A DNA stretch of 64,000 nt from Maniola hyperantus (taxonomy: Eukaryota > Arthropoda > Insecta > Lepidoptera > Nymphalidae). The notes beneath the pieces were generated by a model, which was not told where the DNA came from, ran no database searches, and saw only the letters and a program-made list of their open reading frames with translations. Where the stretch lies: assembly GCF_902806685.2 (NCBI RefSeq), contig NC_048561.1, positions 4,091,157-4,155,156 on the forward strand. Direction: 5' to 3'. The number at the start of each line of letters is the position of its first letter. Position 1 is the stretch's first letter. The translations under genes were made by a program, and so were the position numbers. This document shows, in pieces, positions 1 to 8,800 of the stretch.

Positions 1-389
1 ACTAGCTGCTAAGTGTTATAATGTAAAAATTTTAGTGTATGCTGATCATTTGAATTTCGAACCAAGAGTGTACGGTAGTGGTGAGAAACTCATATATTTA
101 TACTTGAACAGTAATCATTACAGTCCGTGTTGATTGAGACGTGACATTCCGAGATCAAATCCTGTTCCTGAACCGGAGGTGTCTACTAGCGATTTCACTT
201 TTAAATTGTCATTTAGTGATTTGACTAATAATGTAAAACAACGTGACACTAAAAATCTTATGGATACTATGTCAAATTTCGAAAAAAACTATATATGTGT
301 ATTATTAGAATGTACTGTGTATGTAGTCTAATTTATAATAATATAATATATCTAGGGCCATTTTCGGCTGCCGCACCAACCCGTGCTTT

Positions 390-535
390 CGTGATTCCTT
401 TCGTCAAAGGTTGCCTGGAAGAGATCGCTTTAGCGATAAGGCCGCCTTTGCATGCTACATCTATTAGATTAAGATCCTGTATTGTGTTTTTTCAATGTTT
501 ACTTTGTGTTGTGTGTAAATAAATAAATAAATAAA
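390..535 (+). repeat. Non-LTR retrotransposon 3' tail (Lepidoptera type)
   Basis: The block contains AAAGGTTGCCTGG followed by GATAAGGCCGCCTTTGCA and ends in an AAATA-rich tail. The same text recurs at 5620-5760. A repeat with a simple A/T tail fits the 3' end of a LINE or a LINE-mobilised SINE. No coding sequence is left. Upstream 1-390 holds only short open frames that I do not recognise. Confidence 0.6.
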
Positions 536-844
536 AATAAATATCAGAGAAAATTCACAGCGCTTGTTTAACATGGACGAAAAAGGTTGCAGGCTAACTA
601 TACACAAACAACCAACAGTTTTAGCTAACAAAGGATCAAAAAGAGTTCATATGGTTGCACCTGAACATGCAGAAAACGTAACAGCGGTTGCTTGTGTGAA
701 CGCATTGGGTAGTCACTAGTCCGATACCTCCAATGATAATATTTAAGGGAAAAAGACAGAAACCTGAATTCAGTCACAATTTACCTGCTGGATCACTTGT
801 AAAAATGGCTCCCAAAGGGTGTCATTATTCGTAGACTTTATTCG

Positions 845-1108
845 TCATCTTTTTTTTTATATTTTTTTTATTCAGATACAAGTTAGCCCTTGACTGCAAT
901 CTCACCTGGTGGTAAGTGATGATGCAGTCTAAGATGATAGCGGGCTAACCTGGAAGGGGTATGGCAGTTTTTATTAAACCCATACCCCTTTGGTTTCTAC
1001 ACGGCATCGTACCGGAACGCTAAATCGCTTGGCGGCACGGCTTTGCCGGTAGGGTGGTAACTAGCCACGGCCGAAGCCCCCCACCAGACAATCTAGGAAA
1101 ATATAAAC
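845..1108 (-). repeat. Dispersed SINE-like repeat inserted in pogo remnant
   Basis: The sequence from the T-rich run to CCCACCAGACAATCTAGG is matched by 56395-56612 in the opposite orientation; both share AGTTAGCCCTTGACTGC and the CTTTGCCGGTAGGGTGGTAACTAG block. It interrupts the transposase reading frame, so it is a later insertion. An oligo(T) end in this orientation implies a tailed retroelement on the minus strand. Confidence 0.65.
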
Positions 1109-1285
1109 CCGAAGGTACGTCTGTTAGTTTTTGACGGTGCTTCTTGCCACCTCGACTATGATATTGTTGATGCAGCAGATGAAGAGGATATTGTTTTATA
1201 CTGTTTACCTTCTAATACGACGCACGAACTTCAGCCGTTGGACAAAAGTGTAAACAAATCATTTGAACACTATTGGGATCAAGAG

Positions 1286-1288
<3 letters not shown>

Positions 1289-1320
<32 letters not shown>
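1289..1320. repeat. (GA)n microsatellite
   Basis: About sixteen uninterrupted GA units. It abuts the end of the adjoining SINE copy, where tails commonly turn into simple repeats. Confidence 0.95.
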
Positions 1321-1321
<1 letters not shown>

Positions 1322-1323
<2 letters not shown>

Positions 1324-1480
1324 AAGGGAATATTAGATGTTAAATTACTAATATTCCCCTTTCCTCTCCAACTAAGCGTCAGGCTTGTGCTAGGAGTAGG
1401 TACGACAATAGTGCAACGGGCGGGGTTTGAACCGTCGACCTTTCGGTTTTCAGTCCACTCCTTTACCGGTTGAGCTATTG
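1322..1480 (-). mobile_element. tRNA-derived SINE, copy 1
   Basis: Read on the minus strand it starts with a tRNA-like head containing an A box (TAGCTCAACCGGTAAAG), an anticodon-arm-like GGACTGAAAACCG and a B box (GGTTCAAACCC), followed by a shared body (GTCGTACCTACTCCTAGCAC, GGGGAATATTAG). Other copies are at 32428-32575 and 33784-33930. The loop resembles tRNA-Phe (GAA), but the full cloverleaf was not checked. Confidence 0.8.
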
Positions 1481-1640
1481 GGGCTAATTCCTTTGTACAC
1501 AATCTCTAAACTAAACTAAAATGGCACGTCTAAATCTATTGCTATCCCTTTCATAATGTTGCTTGCGGAAAAGGATAGCACTAGATTTAGACCTGTTAAT
1601 TTAGTTTAGTTTAGAGATTGTGTACAAGAGAATCGGCCCC
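1480..1640. mobile_element. MITE family F, copy 1
   Basis: About 160 bp with long terminal inverted repeats: GGGGCTAATTCC and TTGTACACAATCTCTAAACT at the left are matched in inverted orientation at the right (GAATCGGCCCC end). The core holds CTATCCCTTTCATAATG and GGAAAAGGATAGC. No ORF. Copies occur at 6653-6800, 10552-10713, 13645-13770 and 22600-22745, so this is a multicopy non-autonomous DNA transposon. Confidence 0.85.
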
Positions 1641-2245
1641 ATTGAGGCTCTAAAAATTTTCATTTTTGTATCAATATCCTTTAACAAAAACGCGATTTAA
1701 CCCAATTTTTAGTAAAGTATGGTCAAAGTGTATGACTCACGAAAACATAGTCAGTGGATTCAGAGCTACTGGGCTTCATCCCTACAACCCAGAAGCAATA
1801 CCAGATGTAGCATATGCTCCCTCAGTATTGACTGAGAGACCACCAGAGCTAGAACATGTTTCCACAGTACATATATCTCCAACTCCTTGTCCTTCCAAAC
1901 AACATGCTATTAATAGTCCTAGAGCGAAGAAAGAAACCCAAAACAAAAGGAAACTAACAGAAAAAAAGTTCTTTGAGATTTTTCACACACAAAAACGTAG
2001 TTTTTGCTCAAAATGGTGATAAAAACACCAATATTTGCACTGTTTCTTAACTTTCAGCAAAAATTTCAAAAAAATTAAGCATCTTGGGTACAATGCCTCG
2101 ATGCGGTGGTCACGAAGAGGGTTATAGATGTAATTATTTTAATTTAATGTTTTTTTTCACTTTTAATTTAGATTTATTTAATAGAATAGTCTGCTAGTAT
2201 TATACCTACATGAAATAAATTTTGATTTCGATTTCTTGATGTAGG

Positions 2246-5200
2246 TAGGGATATTCCGATACTAATAAATACTAGTAGGTACTCGATACTTTTGATTCGA
2301 TACCAAGTATTTATTGTATCGAATCAATTTTGCGATACATAATCGGTATCGAAACAAAAATACTTGGTATCGAATCGAATCAGCAAACGCATCATACAGA
2401 ACTAAGAGAGCAAAAACGAGGCAAAAACAGTCAGCTAATCAGGTTACCGAGTTACCGGTATTCGTCGCGTGGCGGCGTGAGTGACGCGTTGTCTCGCGCT
2501 GGGCTAGCCGAATTCGTCCGACTTCAGCCGAGCCCGCCCGAGCCGAAAGCGAGAGAAGAAAACACCCGCACCCGCTCGCAAATCATCTCGCCATTCCGCC
2601 ATTGTGAAAGTGTTAAGTGATTGTTTACAAGTAATTTTATTAATTGTAATCATCAAATTCATCGGTTTATTCCAATGTTATCATGGCACCACCAAAATCT
2701 ATAATATGGACACATTTTACCAAAACAAACGAAACAATTGCAAAATGTAAACAGTGTTTTAAGTCTGTGAAGTATTGTGGGAATACGTCGAATTTATTCA
2801 AGCATTCTAAAACTCATGGAATTTCTGTGGACAAAGGCAAATTACAGAAAAAAGAAAATAATAAGTCCAACGAAAGGTAGGATTCTAAACTTTTCTTTTT
2901 TTTTGCGATTGCTTTCCTAAGATGTTAAATAAAAAATCCTACCTACTCCTACCTATTTTATTTGTATAAAAAATAGTTTTGCAGCAGTGGTACTGTGATT
3001 GTCTTGTCTATATATTAATAATATATGAATAATAATTGATGACCGGTGATGAGATATTTCCTTTGTATAAATACGATTTAAACAATTTAAGGTTATGTGT
3101 TTGTTTTTGTTAGTGTAATAGTGTTGTTAAATGGCGGTAGTGTTGGAGTTGGTATTATCGATACTTTGAAGATTATCGATCTATCAAGTGTTAATTTTTG
3201 TTATTATGTTTCAGTTCAAAAAATACAATAGTGTTGGCCAACTCAAGGCATTTAATGGAAGATGATCAACCCCAAGCATCAACATCGAAAATTTCAGAAG
3301 ATCGTGATGATTGCTCTAGTGTAACCACATTAACAAGTATGGACTCGGAGACTGCAAGGGAGCTATGTCTGAGCAATTCAATAAAGAATGCGTTTGAACG
3401 AATTTCATCTAATAAAGGTAAATAAATAGATATTTAATTAAATATTAGCAAAATAATATTAATACATATAGAATTAGTGTTAAAGAAAAATATATAAATA
3501 TTTAATTTAATATTACATGTATTAAAATTGAGTTTTATTTTTAGCTGGTGGTACGAAGTATAACAGAATTGTTCAAGCATTGATATTTTTTATCTGTCAA
3601 GATATGCGTCCATTTAATATAGTTGAAGGTGAAGGCTTTTTACGACTTGTAAAAGAACTGGAGCCTACTTTTAAAGTTCCTGGCGCAAAGTATTTAAAGA
3701 AAATGACTACCGAAAAGTACGAAGCTTGTATAACTATTTGTAAGTCCAAATTATCCAAGATAGACAATTTCTGTTTAACGCTGGACATATGGACAGAGAC
3801 AATGAATGAAGTAGGATTCATGGGCGTCACCATACATTTTGTAGAAAATGGTCAAATGTGTATGTATTATCTTGCAACTCGTGCATTAAGAGAGCGACAT
3901 ACAGCTGAATACATATCGGAAAACCTGCTGGATATTTTGAAAAAATGGAATATTCCACTTACCAAAATTCGTGCTGCTGTATCAGATAATGCCAGTTCAA
4001 TGTTGGCTGCCATACGAATGTCTTTAGGCGAAAAAAAACATTTACCGTGTTTTGCCCATACTATTAACCTTGTAGTTGAAGAGGCACTAAAGTTGCCCAG
4101 TGTTAAATCAGCTGTTATAAAAGTACGAGAAATTGTTAATTGGATAAAAAATAGTGTTGTGCAGTCGGATAAGCTACGAAAAAATCCAAATGCGTAATAA
4201 TGTTTCGGCAGGATCAGTTTTAAAACTTATTGCAGATGTAAGAACTAGGTGGAACTCAACTTTTTTTATGTTAGAGCGATTTCTAAAGTTAAGAATAGTA
4301 ATATCAGAAATTGTAATTGAGAGTGTAGTGGCTCCAAATTTGCCAAGTGCAGTGGAAATGGAAACCTTGAATGAGCTTACAACTGTATTAAAGCCTTTTG
4401 AATATGTAACAAGAGAATCATCGGGCCAAAAGTATGTAACAATCTCCAAAATTATACCAATGCTTAATTGCTTAACTACAGAACTGAATAGTATCACTCC
4501 AAACTCCGCTATCGTTAAAGAATGTAAGGATGTTTTATTGAGAGAGCTGAAAAGGAGGTATGGGATGATTGAATTAAACGATCATGCAGCCATTGCAACA
4601 ATTCTAGACCCAAGGTTTAAAAATCTGCATTTCCAAGACCCCTCTGCATGCGGAAGAGCTATTCAAAAACTTAGAACCATGGTTGTCGGACAACTAAGTA
4701 GCCCAAGTGAGTCAGAAGATGATGTCTCATCTACTGCACCACCTGAATACGATTTTTGGAAACATCATAAAGAGTTAGCACATGGGCACAAGAAGAAAAA
4801 AAAATCTCATCAGGGAGATGAAGTTTCTCTTTATTTATCAAATCCAGTAGTTTCTCTTAAAAGCAACCCATTTGCAGAATGGGATGACATGAAGTTGGTG
4901 TTTCCTTGTCTGTACAAGTATGCACAGCAATATTTAATTGTTGTTGCAACATCAGTTCCTAGCGAGTGCCTTTTTTCCAAAGCCGGTGCAACAATGACAC
5001 AAACAAGAAACAGATTGTCTTCTAAATACCTTGAACAGTTACTGTTTTTGGGCAATCTTAATGCTGAAGAGTTTTTTGTTTAAATTATAATAAGCCTAAT
5101 AAACATTTATAATAAATAAATCGTTTTTTTCGTCTCAATTTTCTTTAAATTATTATCCTTCAACGTTCATTGATAGCACCCTCAAAATAATAAAATAAAA

Positions 5201-5330
5201 GTTCCAAAAAGTATCGATATCAGTAAGTATCGATACTTGAGGAGTACTTATTTGTATAGTATCGAAAAAAGATTTGAGTATTATCGAAATGAGTAAGTAT
5301 CGATACTTAGGTGGTATCGGAAAATCCCTA
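2246..5330 (+). mobile_element. hAT DNA transposon, nearly intact
   Basis: The element is bounded by TAGGGATATTCCGATAC on the left and its inverted partner (GTATCGGAAAATCCCTA) on the right, with one mismatch. It is flanked by a perfect 8-bp target duplication, GATGTAGG, at 2238-2245 and 5331-5338. Eight-base duplications are the hallmark of hAT elements. The subterminal zones (about 2260-2380 and 5200-5310) are packed with direct and inverted copies of AGTATCGATAC and similar motifs, probably transposase-binding sites. Total length is 3085 bp, normal for an autonomous hAT. The perfect duplication suggests a fairly recent insertion. Confidence 0.93.
2683..5083 (+). pseudogene. hAT transposase (BED finger, three exons, one frameshift)
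   Basis: Exons join 2683-2876, 3215-3417 and 3545-5083, all with GT-AG borders and matching phase (codons split as AG|T and G|CT). Exon 1 encodes an N-terminal BED-type zinc finger (W..F, CKQC, then H-x4-H in LFKHSKTHG). Exon 3 encodes the RNase-H-like core (CLTLDIWTE, then DNASSMLAA, then PCFAHTINLVV), the TRWNSTFFML block and the C-terminal hAT dimerisation domain (SVPSECLFSKAG). The frame is lost in the A6 run near 4180: one extra base puts the second half in another frame, with an early stop at 4195-4197. Everything else is open, so it decayed recently, or the indel is a sequencing error. I call it a pseudogene because the frame as given is broken. Confidence 0.88.
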
Positions 5331-5344
5331 GATGTAGGCTTGTA

Positions 5345-5458
5345 ATGGTACTTATAGTCCAGGACAGGTTGAGATAGCAATCGGGGTATGAGGGAACGCC
5401 CCGCTCACCCACACGGGGCTAGCGCGGGGGGTTCCCTTCTCGATCTGTCGCGTACTAT
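5345..5458. mobile_element. GC-rich foldback MITE family G, copy 1
   Basis: The start (GACAGGTTGAGATAGCAATC) pairs with the end (CTGTCGCGTACTATAG). The interior is GC-rich (ACGCCCCGCTCACCC) in an AT-rich neighbourhood. Related copies are at 13286-13460, 14850-14960 and 22765-22925, with a scrap at 16995-17020. Confidence 0.7.
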
Positions 5459-5584
5459 AGTCGACGCATTTTAAACTGAGTCGTCGAGTTATCTGTCTGT
5501 TTCGATCGCACTTACCAACGACCTGTAAGTGCGAGCGAAACAGACAGATAACTCGACGACTCAGTTTAAAATGCGTCGACTATA
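5456..5584. repeat. Near-perfect palindrome, 60-bp arms
   Basis: Left arm 5456-5515 and right arm 5525-5584 are inverted copies with one mismatch (A versus C within TTTCGATCGCAC) around a 9-base spacer. There is no ORF. It abuts the right end of the GC-rich MITE. It could be a small foldback element inserted there. Confidence 0.9.
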
Positions 5585-5619
5585 TACATAAATCACACAC
5601 ACCTAGTTTTTCCTCTCAC

Positions 5620-5760
5620 CAAAGGTTGCCTGGTAGAGATTGCTGTGAGTAATAAGGCCGCCTTTGCATACAATTGTTTTTTTTAGTTTCAGTTTTTTTT
5701 GTTTTTGTCATGTTATGTAATATTTTTGTATGCAATAAAGTATTTCTATCTATCTATCCA
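5620..5760 (+). repeat. Non-LTR retrotransposon 3' tail, second copy
   Basis: It shares AAAGGTTGCCTGG and AAGGCCGCCTTTGCA with 390-535 and ends in a TCTA microsatellite. Confidence 0.6.
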
Positions 5761-5817
5761 TCTATAAATCGCAGCACCTAAAAAAGATTTATATAAAAAA
5801 AAAGTAACTGTACATAC

Positions 5818-8800
5818 CTGTGAGATCTCGTCGAAGTATCGCCCAATGAGCTTCTTCTCCTGTATGAACTTGACGTTCTGCAGGGACTCGGCCGCCAGCT
5901 CGATCGCCTGGTTGAAGCCGTTCTCTCCGCCGTAGGACACGTCCACCAGCTTGATGATCTTGGATTGGAGACGCTGGAACAAAAAAATAAATGTAAAATC
6001 AAAACTTGAAACTTGTCTGATTTGGTAAGGCTGAGAAAAAGGCTAAGTGGAAAGGCTAACACTTCTAACGCACAACAGACTGAAACCAGCCCCAGCCCAG
6101 AGTGAATAAAGAAGGCTAGCACTTGTGGCCTAGTTGTGAGCGTATATCAGGCGATTGAGATTGATAAGCACGTCGACCCGAGTTGATAACTGGGTCAGTA
6201 ACCAAATTTGGAAGTCCAAAGTTGGCCTCTTCGTTCAGAGATAAAAAGTATTATAACCTGTCTGTCCCTGGGATGCAAGCTATCTCTGTACCAAATAGTC
6301 CGCAACTTATAAGCTTTTTAAAAATCCAGTGGGAACTCTTCGCCTCTCTGGGACTAAGAACCACCTCCTTTTTAGAAGTTCATTAAAAAGCAGCGGATGC
6401 CAGCTGTCTCTATACCAAATTAGGTCAAAATCAGCAAAACTGATGGCTCGTGACTCGTGAAAAGTTAGCAGACAGTCAGACAGACACATTTGAACCTTTT
6501 TAATATTAGTATTGGTGTTATTAGTCTATTGTGTAGGTTCAGTACCTGTTCAGGATCGAACATTTCACATAGAGACAGCTCGACCTTGAAGTGCACCAGC
6601 TAGAAACGAGGATGCACCACGTTAGTGGCGTACGCTTCATGCCAAGACAATGTGGCTAATTCCCATGTACACAATCTCTAAACTAAAATGACACGTCTAA
6701 ATCTATTGCCCTTTCATATTGTTGCTTGCGGAAAAGGATAGCGCTAGATTTAGACCTGTTGATTTAGTTTAGAGATTGTGTACAAGATAATCAGCGCCAA
6801 TGCTTATACCCTAACTTGCTAAACATCTTTGTGGGAGATTCATTTAAAAAATGTATGTGTAGGACTTAAAAGAAGGCTTGTCTGTATGCATATCCATATT
6901 ATTAATATTGTGTCTGTCTGTCTGCTAGCTTTTCAAGGACCAACAGCTCATTCAATTTTGATGAAATTTGGAACAGATATAGCTTGCATCCCAGATATAC
7001 TTTTTATCCCGGAAAATTAAAGAGTTCCCTTAGGATATAAAAACAACCTAGATCCAAGGGAACCAAGTCACGGGAGTCATCTAGTTGTAAATAAAAAATA
7101 CAGATATGAAGTAATAAAAACGGAAAAACCTCTATATAAATAGTCAATTTAAAACATAAGAGTAAGAAATCATAAATTAAAAAATCTGAATTAAAAAGAG
7201 CAACCGCCGAGTTTCTTGATGGTTCTTCTCGGTAGGAACAACATTCCGAACCAGTGGTAAATTAAAACTACCTGACTATTCATAAGCACTTGTAAAAAGT
7301 TTACATGAATAAAAAACATTCTATTCTATTGCAGCCCCATCAGCTAGTTTCAGTCCATTTGGGACTTACCTACCTAAATGAGTCCAGCAAATGAGTCTTT
7401 CCTGGGATAGTCCACTAAACTAAACAGCTGTGGTGAAGCCAAATTTGTAGAGCACTGTCTCTGTCATTGAGACCGACAAAACGTCTTATAGGTATGAGTG
7501 ACATAGATAACACTTTACAAAGCCGAAATGTCATTCTAAAGGCTCATGTATATTACTTTCGGCCGCGTACTGTACTGTAGTTCAATGTGTACTTGTGATG
7601 TTTCTCCATTGTTTACCAACCAGACGTGTGACCAAAACGAGTCTAGTAAGTCTAACCAGTGTGAGTCCATTTCAACTTAACTCTGACCAATATGAGTCCA
7701 GCTAGTGACCAGATTTGAGATTAATATAACAAAACTTACTGGATCAAACATGTCAGACTGCGACAGCTCAGTCTTGAAATCAGCAGAACCGGCTAGGATG
7801 AGCCCAGCCACATTAGGTCGGTCTGATAAATAGCACTGTAGCCACTTAAGTCTTCTTTTACATGTATGACCAAAATATTAGTCTAGCCTAACCAATATGA
7901 GTGCATTTCAATTAACTCTGACCAATATTAGTCCAGCTAGTCTGACCAATATGAGTCCAGCTAGTCTGACCATTATAAGACCAACAAGTCTGAGCAATAT
8001 GAGTTCAGGTAGTCTGACCAATATGAGTCCAGCTAGTTTGACCAATATGAGTCCAGCTAGTGACCAGATTTAAGATTAATAAAACAAAACTTACTGGATC
8101 AAACATGTCAGACTGCGACAGCTCAGTCTTGAAATCAGCAGAACCGGCTAGGATGAGCCCAGCCACGTTAGGTCGGTCCGCACTGATGAATAGTTGTGTC
8201 GCCACTTCTGCCACTTTCCGCACGTAGTTGTGACGTTTCTCCATACGCAGACGCGCGAAACGTAAAGCCGATTGACCACCACGACCGTGTTTCTTGGGTA
8301 GGTCGACTGTGAATTTGTGGAGGACCTAGAAATAAGGTTGAATGTTGATTATTTTATCTTACCACTAGAAGTGGTGATAGCCTAGTGGTTAAGACGCCTG
8401 CTTTTTATTTGGAAATATAGCCTTTATTTCCAAAACATGCATTAGGATTTACATCATTATCAAAAAAAAAAAATTGGAAATAATGATCCAACAGCTGTCT
8501 CAAGAAAAACTATTATACATTAATGATAAAAATATTTAAAAATCTGTTTTAGAATGCACAGGTGAAGACCTTTCATAATATGATACCCCACTTGATATAG
8601 TTATCTTACTTCGAAAATTGAAAATGCTAATTAGTTCATGACCACAATTTAATTTTTTGTTGTGTAATGTAACTACAAATTACGGTTTTCAGATTTTTCC
8701 CAAATGTCTGCTATAAGACCTACCTCCTGCCAAATTTCATGATTCTAGGTCACCCTGTAGGTTTCTTGACAGACCGACAGACAGACAGACAACAAAGTGA

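Larger units (their letters stand above)
573..2020 (+). pseudogene. Broken pogo/Tigger-like DDE transposase
   Basis: Three collinear fragments read as a pogo/Tigger (jerky-type, DDE_1) transposase. 573-844 begins MDEKGCRLTIHKQPTVLAN; 1112-1275 holds VFDGASCHLD and LPSNTTHELQPLDKSV, the second-aspartate and LQPLD blocks of this family; 1666-2020 holds the C-terminal FRATGLHPYNPEAIP block and ends at a TGA. The fragments are separated by three insertions (845-1108, a SINE at 1322-1480, a MITE at 1480-1640) and carry stops, so the gene is dead. The N-terminal DNA-binding half is not seen. No terminal repeats were identified. The family call rests on these motif blocks. Confidence 0.75.

Noticed and set aside
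1273..1473. Arg/Glu-repeat open frames over the (GA)n run
   Set aside because: They come from reading a microsatellite and a SINE in frame; no coding evidence.
1..5817. Search for the last eRF1 exons (domain C)
   Set aside because: No minus-strand frame resembling the region after RYFDEISQ was found; these exons must lie outside the window.
7610..8075. CRISPR-like array
   Set aside because: Repeats are contiguous and imperfect without unique spacers, in an animal intron; it is a minisatellite.
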